Assembly: GCF_039542035.1 (NCBI RefSeq)
Contig: NZ_BAABHJ010000034.1
Span: 1-51,771 of the forward strand
Length of the DNA stretch: 51,771 nt
Direction: 5' to 3'
From: Actinoallomurus liliacearum
GTDB taxonomy: Bacteria > Actinomycetota > Actinomycetes > Streptosporangiales > Streptosporangiaceae
Shown here: in pieces, positions 43,617-51,640 of the stretch
Layout: the number at the start of each line of letters is the position of its first letter
Numbering within the stretch: position 1 is the first letter of the stretch
The notes under the pieces: generated by a model
The model's database searches: none
What the model was told of the DNA's origin: nothing
Seen by the model: only the letters and a program-made list of their open reading frames with translations
Translations under genes and position numbers: made by a program

Positions 43617-44111
43617 ATGCCGTTGCTCGTGCGCCTGCGGCCCAACGGGCCGTACGTGCTGTTCACGCTGGCCGCCGTCGTGGCGGTGGTGTTCGGGGTG
43701 ACCCGGGCCGGCCTGCTGGGAGCGGTGATCGCCGCAGGCGGTGCCGTGTTGCTGGTGCTGTTCGGTGGTCCGATCATCGTCAGCACGGTGTGCCGGGTGC
43801 CGGTGGTGGCGGTCGACGAGAGCGGGATCCGGCTCCCGCTGATGGGCGTGCGGTTGAGCTGGGATGAGGTGGCGACGGTCAGGCGCAGCGCCGCGCTGCG
43901 CGGCAAGACGTCCACCCCGGTGTTGCTGATCATTCCCGCCAGACCGGAGGTCGTCGTCGTCCGGGTGCGGCCGTGGTTGCTGCGCGAGGCGCGCGGCAAC
44001 CTGACGCGGTACGGCACCCCGATCGTCCTGTCCGACCAGTCCCTCGACCACTCGCTCGACGACATCGCCGCCGCCGTACGTCGTCGGCGACCGGCGACGG
44101 GTGAGGTGTGA
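43617..44111 (+). CDS. Small membrane protein, PH-like domain, unknown function
   Basis: 164 residues; ATG 43617 with GGAGG six bases before. Two membrane helices in the first 60 residues (YVLFTLAAVVAVVFGV and LGAVIAAGGAVLLVLFGG), then VVAVDESGIRLPLMGVRLSW followed by DEVATVRRS and strands up to a helix SLDDIAAAVRRR. The pattern is that of actinomycete PH-like (YcxB/bPH-type) membrane proteins. No function known. Confidence 0.75.
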   Translation: MPLLVRLRPNGPYVLFTLAAVVAVVFGVTRAGLLGAVIAAGGAVLLVLFGGPIIVSTVCRVPVVAVDESGIRLPLMGVRLSWDEVATVRRSAALRGKTSTPVLLIIPARPEVVVVRVRPWLLREARGNLTRYGTPIVLSDQSLDHSLDDIAAAVRRRRPATGEV

Positions 44112-44286
44112 CCGGCGATCTCGCGTGCACAGGGTGCCATCGTGACTGCTCGGATGGCGCATGCCGGGCAGATCGGAGAGGCCGGCCAGTTGCCCCTGCT
44201 GTCGCTGCTCGGACCGTTACTGACGAAGGCAGGTCCGGTTGGACACGACCGGACTCATCTAAAACGTAGAGAAAGAGGGCGAACAC

Positions 44287-44484
44287 ATGGCCGAGAACGA
44301 CTGGACGATCACCACCGGGGTCGGCTCCGGCAAGGAGCGGGTCGAGAATGTGCCCGCCGATCAGGTGACGGTCACCCCGAAGGGCGGCCTGGACATCCAG
44401 CGGCCGGATCCCGGGAACCCGGGACGAACGACGGTCGAACATCACGCACGCGGTACGTACTTCGGCATGCGGAAGCGCTACTGA
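44287..44484 (+). CDS. Conserved-looking small protein
   Basis: 65 residues, GAGAAAGAGG site before ATG. Soluble and charged: MAENDWTITTGVGSGKERVE, then DQVTVTPKGGLDIQRPDPGN and a basic aromatic tail RGTYFGMRKRY. No Cys, no signal peptide. The regular, non-repetitive composition and clear ribosome site support a real gene; a ribosomally made peptide precursor is conceivable because of the conserved tail, but no modifying enzyme is nearby. Its last bases are duplicated just downstream and a terminator follows. Confidence 0.65.
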   Translation: MAENDWTITTGVGSGKERVENVPADQVTVTPKGGLDIQRPDPGNPGRTTVEHHARGTYFGMRKRY

Positions 44485-44513
44485 TCACTGCGATGCCGAA
44501 GCGCTACTGATCA
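44467..44513. repeat. Direct repeat of the small gene's 3' end
   Basis: The 21 bases at 44467-44487 recur at 44493-44513 with one mismatch (period 26). The first copy encodes MRKRY and the stop; the second would spell MPKRY and a stop. It looks like a replication-slippage duplication. Confidence 0.8.
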
Positions 44514-44515
44514 TG

Positions 44516-44540
44516 GGCGGCCCTCGCGCAGAGGGCCGCC
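44516..44540 (+). terminator. Hairpin terminator after the small gene
   Basis: Perfect 10-base stem GGCGGCCCTC / GAGGGCCGCC with loop GCGCA, 32 bases past the stop of the 65-residue gene. Confidence 0.8.
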
Positions 44541-44712
44541 TTCATCGTCAGCCTGATCTTCGTGCAGCGCCCCGATCTCGCCGAGGTCCAGACCACACGT
44601 CGGAATCCGATCCGGAGGAGGGCGCACGTCGGGAACGGCGGAGAAGGGCGTGAAACCGGGCGGCCGGTTCGTTCGTCGGATCAACGTTGGTGATCTCGAC
44701 GGAAGGCGTGTG

Positions 44713-45417
44713 ATGGACGCGGCGCGTGCGGCGGAGCTGCTGGCCCGGTTGTTCGGGGAGGGGCACGGCCTGGCCCGCCGGCTGGACGGTGGCGTCGTCG
44801 AGCTTCCGGAGTCCGGGCTGCGGATCGCGGTGGACACCCCGGACCTGCAGCCCAACGGGGTGGTCGTACGGGTGCCGATCGGCGTGAACCATCCGACGTG
44901 GGGCGAGGTGTTCGCCTGGGACCAGGCCGTCGGCATCGGCGGGCAGGACCGGGATCCGGTGGTCGCCGCCGCGTACGACTGGCTGCACAACGTCTTCCCG
45001 GTCTTCGCCGCGTACGCGATGCCCGGTCACGAGCTCGCCGCGAACGTCCACACCGAGACGCGTTTCGACGGGCGGACGGCGGCCCGGATCCACTACGGGC
45101 CGATCGCGATCCGCGACTTCGGCGGGCTGAGCGAGGCGACACGAAAAGCGGCGATGGAAAGGCCGCCGACCATGGTCGTCGCCGAGCGGCTGCTCACCGG
45201 GTACGCCCTGCCGGACCGGCCGCTGTGGTGGTACACCTTCGCGGCGCGCATGCCGGCCGGCCCGGTCGAGGAGGTGACCCTCGTCAACGGCGACGCCGGG
45301 GACTCCCTCAAGGGGATCTCCGACCACCTGCCGTGGGAGGGCCACGGGTCGGTCAAGTCGTGGGCGCTGATCGCGCCGGACAACGACGTCGTGATCGAGC
45401 AGGTGCCGATCGGCTGA
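44713..45417 (+). CDS. Uncharacterised protein, DUF6348-like
   Basis: About 234 residues; ATG 44713 (GGAAGG eight bases before) is preferred to 44650. No signal peptide. AARAAELLARLFGEGHGLAR and VELPESGLRIAVD, PNGVVVRVPIGVNHPTWGEV, then VVAAAYDWLHNVFPVFAAYA, RIHYGPIAIRDFGGL and LLTGYALPDRPLWWYTFAAR. The family assignment rests on my memory of the opening pattern and the WW region; function unknown. Monocistronic after a terminator. Confidence 0.65.
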   Translation: MDAARAAELLARLFGEGHGLARRLDGGVVELPESGLRIAVDTPDLQPNGVVVRVPIGVNHPTWGEVFAWDQAVGIGGQDRDPVVAAAYDWLHNVFPVFAAYAMPGHELAANVHTETRFDGRTAARIHYGPIAIRDFGGLSEATRKAAMERPPTMVVAERLLTGYALPDRPLWWYTFAARMPAGPVEEVTLVNGDAGDSLKGISDHLPWEGHGSVKSWALIAPDNDVVIEQVPIG

Positions 45418-45463
45418 CGCCGATCGGCCCGTTCGGAGGGCGGGGCGCGCCTTCGCCCCGGCG

Positions 45464-46654
45464 CTATCGGCGTCGGGCGGCTCGGTGGGCGAGTTCTGAG
45501 ACGGCCAGCCCGGCGGCGACGAAGGCGGCGGCGAGCCAGGCCACGGACGCGGCGTCGGCGAACCGGAGCCACAGGCCGCCGATGGCGCCCGCCAGGGAGA
45601 CCGCGAGATAGATCGCCGAGGCGTTCAACGACACGACGAGCGCGGCGGCGGACGGCGCCACCGCGATGAGCTGGTGCTGCTGCGGCACCATCACGCCCCA
45701 GGCGGTGAAGCCGTAGACGATGACGACCGCGATGGCGCCGGCCAGGGTGGTTCCGAGGAACGGGAGCAGGGCCAGGTCGGCGGCCAGGGTCACCGCGACG
45801 CCGGTGATCACACGGCGTGCGCCGAAACGGTCGGCCCAGGCGCCGGTGATGAGGTTGCCGGCCGTTCCGGCGCAGCCGGAGGCGAACAGCAGCAGCGCCA
45901 GGGTGCGGCCGCTGTCGCCGGTCGCGGTGTGGAAGACCACACTGATGTAGTTCTGCAGCAGGTAGATGCCGAGGAACATCGTCACGGTGGTCAGCAGCAG
46001 GAGGGTCACGCGGCGGTCGGCGAGCGGGGCCAGGCGCTGCCGCAGGCTCACGGCGGGCGGCGCGGGAACGGCGGGCAGGAGCACGGCGACGCAGACCGCC
46101 GCGACGGCCGCGAGCGCGGCGGCGAACCACATCGTGCCCCGCCACGACATGACCGTCCCCAGCAGCGTCCCGATCGGCACGCCGAGCGCGGTGGAGGCGA
46201 CCAGCCCGACCGTCACGTACGACAGGGCGCGGGCCCGGTGCGCCGGAGCCACGAGCGCCGCGGCGGTGGCGCCCGCGGTGGGGGTGAACATCGCCGCTCC
46301 CGCGGCCGCGAGAACGCGGGTGGCCAGCGCCCATCCGTAGTCCGGCACCAGTGCGGTGGCCGCGTTCCCGACGGTCAGCAGCGCGAGGGCGAGGAGCAGG
46401 ACGCGGCGCCGGGGCCAGGTTCCGGTCGCGGTGGCGGCCAGGGGTGACAGGACGGCGTAGGCGATGGCGAAGACGGTCACGAGCTGCCCGGCCGCGTCCA
46501 CGCCGACGTGCAGGTCGCGTCCGATCTCGGGCAGTACGCCCGCGACCACGAACGCGTCGGTCCCCACGGCGAAGGTGCCGGCGGACAGGACCAGTGTTCG
46601 CGCGGGCACGCCGTCCGGGCGGCTGTCCGCCGCGGTCTGGGACGTCACCGTCAT
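45464..46654 (-). CDS. MFS transporter (DHA1-type exporter)
   Basis: 396 residues with GGAGGAG before ATG 46654. Twelve helices: TLVLSAGTFAVGTDAFVVAG (helix 1 of this family), ATRVLAAAGAAMFTPTAGAT (motif C region), and loop 2-3 TATGTWPRRRVLLLAL in which the usual GxxxDRxGRR is weakened. The second half contains GNLITGAWADRFGARRVITG. It exports drugs or sugars in relatives (AraJ/CmlR-type). It is divergent from a TetR gene across two tandem operators and so is induced when TetR lets go. Confidence 0.9.
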   Translation of the reverse strand: MTVTSQTAADSRPDGVPARTLVLSAGTFAVGTDAFVVAGVLPEIGRDLHVGVDAAGQLVTVFAIAYAVLSPLAATATGTWPRRRVLLLALALLTVGNAATALVPDYGWALATRVLAAAGAAMFTPTAGATAAALVAPAHRARALSYVTVGLVASTALGVPIGTLLGTVMSWRGTMWFAAALAAVAAVCVAVLLPAVPAPPAVSLRQRLAPLADRRVTLLLLTTVTMFLGIYLLQNYISVVFHTATGDSGRTLALLLFASGCAGTAGNLITGAWADRFGARRVITGVAVTLAADLALLPFLGTTLAGAIAVVIVYGFTAWGVMVPQQHQLIAVAPSAAALVVSLNASAIYLAVSLAGAIGGLWLRFADAASVAWLAAAFVAAGLAVSELAHRAARRR

Positions 46655-46670
46655 GCGTGCTCCTCCAAAT

Positions 46671-46713
46671 GGTACCGATCGGTTCCGTTTTCGAGACGGT
46701 ACCGATCGGTTCC
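46671..46713. promoter_or_regulatory. Two tandem TetR operators
   Basis: GGTACCGATCGGTTCC occurs at 46671-46686 and 46698-46713, 27 bases apart start to start. Each is a palindrome apart from one pair. They sit 17-60 bases from both divergent starts, ideal for coordinate repression of the MFS and TetR genes. Confidence 0.8.
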
Positions 46714-46744
46714 GTTTTGCGTCAAGGTCGAGTAGCGTGAGCGC

Positions 46745-47308
46745 ATGCCGACACGAGCCCGGGACCGCCTCCTGCAGGCCGCGGAAGAGCTCTTCTACGC
46801 CGAGGGGATCCGCGCGGTCGGCGTCGAGCGGCTGCTGACGGTCTCCGGCGTCGGGCGTGCGTCCTTCTACCGGCACTTCTCGGGGAAGGACGACCTGGTC
46901 GCCGCCGTGCTCAGCGAACGGGACCGTGTCTGGCGGTGCGGGCTCGAGGAGGCGGTCGCGGCGCGCGGCGGCCACCCGCTGCACGTGTTCGACGTGATGG
47001 CCGAACGGTACGAGTCGGGCGACTTCCACGGCTGCTCGTTCATCAACGCCATGGCCGAGACGGCGGGCACCGATGAGGAGATCCGGCTCTTGGCCGTCGA
47101 GCACAAGCGCGCGGTGGCCGACCACTTCGCCCGGCTGCTCGCCGGCGCCGGCCACGGCGAACGAGCGGAGGAGCTGGCGCAGCAGTTCGTCCTGCTGCTG
47201 GACGGCTCGATCGTCACCGCGCTCCGCGAACGGTCAGCGGAGCCCGCGCACCGCGCCAAGGCCATCGCCGCGGCGGTCCTCGCGGCGGACGAAGAACGAG
47301 CGCGCTGA
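46745..47308 (+). CDS. TetR/AcrR family transcriptional regulator
   Basis: 187 residues. ARDRLLQAAEELFYAEGIRA, then helix-turn-helix VGVERLLTVSGVGRASFYRH and FSGKDDLVAAVLSERDRVW. The C-terminal domain contains DFHGCSFINAMAETAG, typical of TetR regulators of MFS pumps. It should bind the twin operators just upstream and repress itself and the exporter. Confidence 0.9.
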   Translation: MPTRARDRLLQAAEELFYAEGIRAVGVERLLTVSGVGRASFYRHFSGKDDLVAAVLSERDRVWRCGLEEAVAARGGHPLHVFDVMAERYESGDFHGCSFINAMAETAGTDEEIRLLAVEHKRAVADHFARLLAGAGHGERAEELAQQFVLLLDGSIVTALRERSAEPAHRAKAIAAAVLAADEERAR

Positions 47309-47331
47309 TCCGGGTACGCCCGAGCGCGCCC

Positions 47332-48213
47332 TCACGCCCGGTGGCCGGCGGAGCGTACGGACACGTCCCCCGTCAGGTCCTGGGTGCCGATGACGGAGAG
47401 CAGTTCGAGCTGGGCGGCGCCCTCGGTGCCGGGCGGGGCGGTGAACCACAGCAGGCGCTGGCGGCCGTCCTCGCTGAGCAGGCTGTGGCAGTCGAGCTCG
47501 ATGACCCCGAGCGTCGGGTGGACGATGCGCTTGTGGTCGGTCCGGCGCACGGCGACGTCGTGGGTGTCCCACAGCGCGGCGAACTCCTCGCTGCGGTGCC
47601 GGAGCGAGGCCACCATCTTCGCCACCTCGGGGTCGCGGCCGCGGCGGGCGGCGACGGCCTGGAGGTCGGCGACGAACTTCCGGGAGTGGTACGGGTGGTC
47701 GTCGGGCGGATAGACGCCGCGGGTGGCGGGGTCGGTGAACCAGCGGTAGACGAAGCTCGCCGCCGGGCCCCGTACCTTCGGGTGCCGGCCGACGAGTGCG
47801 GCGGCCAGTTCGTTCTGGACGAGGGTCTCGTGCAGGTCGGTGATGACCTGGGCGGGAGTCGTGGTGAGCCGGTCCAGCAGGCCGAGGAGCGCGGGCTGGG
47901 CGTGCGCGGTCGGGCCGTGCGCCGCCGGGATGCGGCGGTCGGCGAGGTGGAACAGGTGGTCGCGTTCGTCGTCGTTCAGGCGGAGCGCGCGGGCGAGGGC
48001 GGCCAGGGTCTGGGCCGAGGGCTGGGCGTTGCTCCCGCGTTCGATCTCGGTGTAGTAGTCCGCCGACAGGCCGGCGAGCTGCGCGACCTCCTCGCGCCGC
48101 AGGCCGGGCACCCGGCGCCGAGGCCCGGTGGGCAGACCGACGTCGGAGGGCCGGACTCGGGCGCGCCGGGACTTCAGGAACGCGGCGAGTTCGGGGAGGT
48201 TCACGCCCTCCAT
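47332..48213 (-). CDS. XRE regulator with MmyB-like ligand-binding domain
   Basis: 293 residues. Helix-turn-helix near residues 30-70: VPGLRREEVAQLAGLSADYY then TEIERGSNAQPSAQTLAALA, followed by LRLNDDERDHLFHLA. The C-terminal domain is the MmyB-like LBD: LLDRLTTTPAQVITDLHETL, VQNELAAALVG, FVYRWFTDP, ADLQAVAARRGRDPEVAKMV and WDTHDVAVRRTDHKRI, which bind fatty acids in related proteins. It is divergent from an SDR gene over a strong palindrome. This layout recurs in actinomycetes, so control of the SDR is likely. Confidence 0.9.
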   Translation of the reverse strand: MEGVNLPELAAFLKSRRARVRPSDVGLPTGPRRRVPGLRREEVAQLAGLSADYYTEIERGSNAQPSAQTLAALARALRLNDDERDHLFHLADRRIPAAHGPTAHAQPALLGLLDRLTTTPAQVITDLHETLVQNELAAALVGRHPKVRGPAASFVYRWFTDPATRGVYPPDDHPYHSRKFVADLQAVAARRGRDPEVAKMVASLRHRSEEFAALWDTHDVAVRRTDHKRIVHPTLGVIELDCHSLLSEDGRQRLLWFTAPPGTEGAAQLELLSVIGTQDLTGDVSVRSAGHRA

Positions 48214-48238
48214 TCTGACCCGTGCCCCGAAACCGGAA

Positions 48239-48259
48239 CCAGGGGTCGTCGACCCCTGG
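48239..48259. promoter_or_regulatory. Operator palindrome between XRE/MmyB regulator and SDR
   Basis: CCAGGGGTCG, one base, CGACCCCTGG: a perfect 10-base inverted repeat 26 bases from the regulator start. A partial copy (CCCTGGTTGACGACC) lies about ten bases to its right and overlaps a TTGACG -35-like hexamer for the SDR gene. Confidence 0.75.
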
Positions 48260-48353
48260 GTGAGCGCAGCCCTGGTTGACGACCGCGCGCCGCCTCATCG
48301 TGGTGGAGACGCCGGAGCACGGCGTCCCCTCTTCCACGCACTGAGGAGTCCAC

Positions 48354-49127
48354 ATGTCGTACTCACCTGACGGTGCCGCGCCCGGGACGGACGCCGGTCG
48401 TACGCGGGTGGCCGTCGTCACCGGTGGCTCGCGGGGCATCGGCCGCGAGGCGGTCGTACGGTTGGCGGCCGACGGGTTCGCCGTCGTGGTCGGGTACGCG
48501 GGCAACCGTGACCTGGCCGAGGCCGCGGTCAAGGAGGTCGTCGCGGCCGGGGGCCGGGCGGTCGCCGTCCAGGCCGACGTCGCCGACGAAGAGGCCGTCG
48601 CCGCGATGTTCGGGACCGCCGAGTCCGAGTACGGCGGCGTCGACGTCGTCGTCAACGCCGCCGGGCGCATGGACCTGTCGCCGATCGCCGACCTGGACCT
48701 GGCCGTACTCGACGCGCTGCACCGTACGAACATCCGCGGGACCTTCGTCGTCGCCCGGCAGGCCGCGCGTACGGTGCGCCCCGGCGGGGCGGTCATCATG
48801 TTCTCCACGTCCCAGGTCGGGCTGGCCTTCCCCACGTACGGGGCGTACGTCGCGAGCAAGGGCGCCGTCGAGGCCCTCACACTGGTCCTCGCCCGCGAGC
48901 TGGGCGACCGGAACATCACCGTGAACACGGTCGCCCCCGGCGCCACGGCCACCGACATGTTCCTCGACGGCAAGGACGAGAAGACCATCGCCCGCCTGGC
49001 CGCCCAGGCCCCCCTGAAACGGATCGGCACCCCCGCCGAGGTCGCCGAACTCGTCGCCTTCCTCGCCTCCCCGGCCGGCCACTGGGTCAACGGCCAGGTC
49101 GTACGGGCCAACGGCGGCATCATCTGA
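48354..49127 (+). CDS. SDR family NAD(P)-dependent oxidoreductase
   Basis: 257 residues, AGGAG before ATG. Rossmann motif VVTGGSRGIGREAV (23-36), VVVNAAG (98-104), Ser pair FSTSQ (151-153) and catalytic YVASK (Tyr165, Lys169), NTVAPGATATDMF and GQVVRANGGII end. Close to FabG/glucose dehydrogenase-like SDRs, probably NADPH-using from the basic SRGIGR loop. Followed 73 bases later by a tautomerase on the same strand. Confidence 0.92.
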   Translation: MSYSPDGAAPGTDAGRTRVAVVTGGSRGIGREAVVRLAADGFAVVVGYAGNRDLAEAAVKEVVAAGGRAVAVQADVADEEAVAAMFGTAESEYGGVDVVVNAAGRMDLSPIADLDLAVLDALHRTNIRGTFVVARQAARTVRPGGAVIMFSTSQVGLAFPTYGAYVASKGAVEALTLVLARELGDRNITVNTVAPGATATDMFLDGKDEKTIARLAAQAPLKRIGTPAEVAELVAFLASPAGHWVNGQVVRANGGII

Positions 49128-49200
49128 CCGGCCGCGCCCCATCTCCGCGTCCGGCCCGCCGCCGGCAGCCGGATCACCCACCGCAGGAAAGGAAACAGTC

Positions 49201-49416
49201 ATGCCGTTCGCGAACTTCAAGGTGCCCGCCGGCACCCTCGACGAGCAGCAGAAGAAGCAGCTCGTCACCCGCGCCACCGACCTGTACGCCGAGATCTACG
49301 GCGAACGCGCCCGGGCCAACACCATGGTCCTGGTCGAGGAGGTCGCCGACGGCGGCTGGGGCATCGGCGGCCACGTGCTGACGCTGGCGCAACTCCAGCA
49401 GACGCCGGAAGACTGA
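49201..49416 (+). CDS. Tautomerase (4-oxalocrotonate tautomerase-like)
   Basis: 71 residues with AGGAAAGG before ATG. Pro2 directly after Met is the catalytic base of the family (MPFANFKVPAGTLDEQQKKQ). The rest, LVTRATDLYAEIYGERARAN and VLVEEVADGGWGIGGHVLT, fits the short beta-alpha-beta subunit that assembles as a hexamer. Co-transcribed with the SDR, which suggests that both act on a ketone or enol substrate. Confidence 0.85.
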   Translation: MPFANFKVPAGTLDEQQKKQLVTRATDLYAEIYGERARANTMVLVEEVADGGWGIGGHVLTLAQLQQTPED

Positions 49417-49431
49417 GCGCGGGACCGGCCA

Positions 49432-49469
49432 CGGCCCGTCCGCGCGGAGCCTCCCGCGCGTCCGGGCCG
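49432..49469 (+). terminator. Hairpin after the SDR-tautomerase operon
   Basis: Arms CGGCCCG-T-CCGCGCGG and CCGCGCG-T-CCGGGCCG with loop AGCCTC form a long, slightly bulged stem 16 bases past the tautomerase stop. Confidence 0.65.
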
Positions 49470-49513
49470 GGCGGTACGGTCCCAGGTGATCTCAGCCTCG
49501 GGGAGGGTGCCGG

Positions 49514-50377
49514 ATGTGCGTGTCGACGGCGGCGTCACGGTTCTCCGGCACGATCCTGTACGGCGGTCAGGCCCGGCATCCCGAGCACGGCCGGGTTCAC
49601 GTGCTGGGCTATCAGAACACCGCGGTCAACCTGGCGAGCGGACCGAACGCGATGCTCCTGCACGTGCCCGCCACCGGCATGACGCCGGCGAACTTCGTCG
49701 ACACCGGCCACTGCCCGCGCGTCCTGCGGGACATGGTCGACGCCCTCGCGCCACCGACCCGCGGTCGGGTGTCGATACCGGAGGGCTGCGTGGCGGCGGC
49801 CGGCGGACCACCGCCCGTCCAGGTCTTCGACCACGACATCTACACCGTGGTGCTGGCCACCGACCCCACTCTGATCCCGCAGGCGCTGGAGCAAGTGCCC
49901 GAGCACCGCCGGATCCGGCCCAACCCGCCGCTGTTCGACTTCTACGCCGCTCGCCACCCCGGCCACGCGATCATCGTGTGCTGCTTCGACAACACCGAGG
50001 CGAGATCGGCCAATCCCCTGCTCATGTGGTACCGGCCGCACAGCCTCCGCCAGTTCGTCCTCCCGGCGCTGGACTGCCACACCGGAGGCGTCCCCGACCT
50101 GAGCGCACACGTCCCCACCGACCACTGGGTCATCCTCGGACGCGAGAACCCACCGGCCTCCTGGGGCGTCCCGGTCACCTACACCGCCGACGACGGCCGT
50201 ACGGGACACGGACGATTCCCCGACCGGCACGGGCCGGCCGCGCCGTACCTCCCGTCCCGGGTGATCGGCGCACGCTTCGGCAGCGCCATGCCGAACGGGG
50301 ACTTCACCATCCCGTACACCGACGTCATGCGCGGTGACCTCGGCGCTCTCCGCCGCACCGCGGCCGCGGCCGCGTGA
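49514..50377 (+). CDS. Hypothetical protein with N-terminal Met-Cys
   Basis: 287 residues; GGAGGG nine bases before ATG. It starts MCVSTAASRFSGTILYGGQA; a Cys exposed after Met removal, followed by beta strands, resembles N-terminal nucleophile hydrolases (choloylglycine hydrolase type), but I see no further matching motifs. Other features: HVLGYQNTAVNLASGPNAML, LFDFYAARHPGHAIIVCCFD and FGSAMPNGDFTIPYTDVMRG. No signal peptide. Family not recognised; Ntn-hydrolase is a guess. Confidence 0.65.
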   Translation: MCVSTAASRFSGTILYGGQARHPEHGRVHVLGYQNTAVNLASGPNAMLLHVPATGMTPANFVDTGHCPRVLRDMVDALAPPTRGRVSIPEGCVAAAGGPPPVQVFDHDIYTVVLATDPTLIPQALEQVPEHRRIRPNPPLFDFYAARHPGHAIIVCCFDNTEARSANPLLMWYRPHSLRQFVLPALDCHTGGVPDLSAHVPTDHWVILGRENPPASWGVPVTYTADDGRTGHGRFPDRHGPAAPYLPSRVIGARFGSAMPNGDFTIPYTDVMRGDLGALRRTAAAAA

Positions 50378-50402
50378 CCGCTCGTCGCCGAGCGCCCGGC
50401 GG

Positions 50403-51083
50403 TTACGGCAGGAGCTTCACGCGGATCGCGGCGCCGTGCTGGGGGCGTGTGCCCGAGGGGACCAGGCGGCCGTCGTCCTGCCAGGTGTACGTGACGGCGG
50501 CGGGCGGCAGGGAGGCGCAGCACTCGGGGTCCTGCGGCGCGTAGTGCAGGTAGGTGATCCGGAAGTGGCCGGGACCGCCGGTGAGGCCCCGTACGGCGTC
50601 GGTCTCGGTGACGGCGTCCCAGCCGAGGAAGCGCGTGCCGTGCCAGAAGAAGACGAGCTGGCCCTTGCCGTCCGCCGTCGGGTACCGCTGACCGACCACC
50701 GCGGTGAGGGTGCCGCCGTGCCGGTCCGACGTGGTCACCGGCTTGCGGTCGCGTACGAAGTGCGTGGACGGGTCCGCCGCCTCGACGGTACGGGTCAGGA
50801 CGCGCTCGATGGCGGCACGGTCCGGGACACCGACGGCGGGAGCGGTGGTGGCGCCCGTCGACGTGGGCGAATGAGTGCCGGCCTCCGGGGGCGGCGACGA
50901 GGACGCGGGACTCGATGCGGCGGCGGCCGGCGTGGTCGGGGCCGAGGACGTCGACGGCTGCGCGGCGGGCTTGTCCGTTCGGCAGCCGGCCGCGGTGACG
51001 ACGGCCAGGAGGACGACCGCCGTCGCCCGGGATCGTACGAGGGAGGCGTTCTTGTCGATCACGGCAACGTCCTTCTCCGACAT
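50403..51083 (-). CDS. LppP/LprE-like lipoprotein
   Basis: About 226 residues from ATG 51083; GTG 51062 (GAAGGA seven bases before) gives a tidier signal peptide. Hydrophobic core ATAVVLLAVVTAAGC with lipobox ending in Cys. A Ser/Thr/Pro-rich linker of about 55 residues, then a globular domain: AAIERVLTRTVEAA, VGQRYPTADGKGQLVFFWHG followed by TRFLGWDA, and PECCASLPPAAVTYTWQDDG RLV, the LppP/LprE pattern known from mycobacteria. Exported and membrane anchored. Function unknown; LprE-type proteins affect host interaction in mycobacteria, which is not implied here. Confidence 0.75.
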   Translation of the reverse strand: MSEKDVAVIDKNASLVRSRATAVVLLAVVTAAGCRTDKPAAQPSTSSAPTTPAAAASSPASSSPPPEAGTHSPTSTGATTAPAVGVPDRAAIERVLTRTVEAADPSTHFVRDRKPVTTSDRHGGTLTAVVGQRYPTADGKGQLVFFWHGTRFLGWDAVTETDAVRGLTGGPGHFRITYLHYAPQDPECCASLPPAAVTYTWQDDGRLVPSGTRPQHGAAIRVKLLP

Positions 51084-51266
51084 CCGATCGTCCTGCTGCG
51101 GCAATCGAGATCGTAATTCGTGCGGATGGGATCGGCAGGAGCCGCCGCTGACCGTTCGGAATGGCGGATCTTGAAGTCGTTTCGGTGTCCGAGATCTCGC
51201 CTCTGGACCAGTGGGGTAGCCAGAAGCAAGTCTGACCTGCGGGTTCTTGCGGTCCGGTGGCGTGAT

Positions 51267-51295
51267 TTGACCTTGCTAGCGCGGCCACGTAGAGT
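51267..51295 (+). promoter_or_regulatory. rRNA promoter candidate, distal
   Basis: TTGACC, 17 bases, TAGAGT: near-consensus for the principal actinomycete sigma factor. A second TAGAGT with a weaker GTGACA 20 bases before lies at 51362-51393. Confidence 0.7.
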
Positions 51296-51531
51296 CCTCG
51301 TTGCCTGCGGAGGAGACGCCGAAAGGCAGTCGGCCCCCAGGAAGACACCCCACGAAAGCTCGTGACAGAGGCATCTCTGGCACGGGGTAGAGTAGGGCGT
51401 CGACCCGGTCGAGTACGTGACGCCGAAAGGCGGCGCGGTCGCCGGGAGCCTCCCAGCAGATGATTACCGAAGTCCTCGATTTCGGTGGTTAAATGTTGGG
51501 CGGCGCCGAGAAGTGATCCCGAGTCGGTCAA

Positions 51532-51560
51532 TTCGACAAAGGAAAACAAATCGGTAAGCT
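51532..51560 (+). promoter_or_regulatory. rRNA promoter candidate, proximal
   Basis: TTCGAC, an A-rich 17-base spacer, TAAGCT, about 60 bases before the leader motif. Multiple tandem promoters are normal for actinomycete rrn operons. Confidence 0.55.
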
Positions 51561-51616
51561 AGAGACAACAGCCCCGAACGGGAAACTGGAAACAGAATCC
51601 CGACGGTGTGTGTCCG

Positions 51617-51640
51617 TTTCTTGAGAACTCAACAGTGTGC
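51617..51640 (+). promoter_or_regulatory. Conserved rrn leader element (processing/antitermination)
   Basis: TTTCTTGAGAACTCAACAGT followed by GTGC is the well-known leader sequence (TTGAGAACTCAA core) found shortly before 16S genes in actinobacteria. It identifies the window edge as the start of an rrn operon. Confidence 0.9.
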
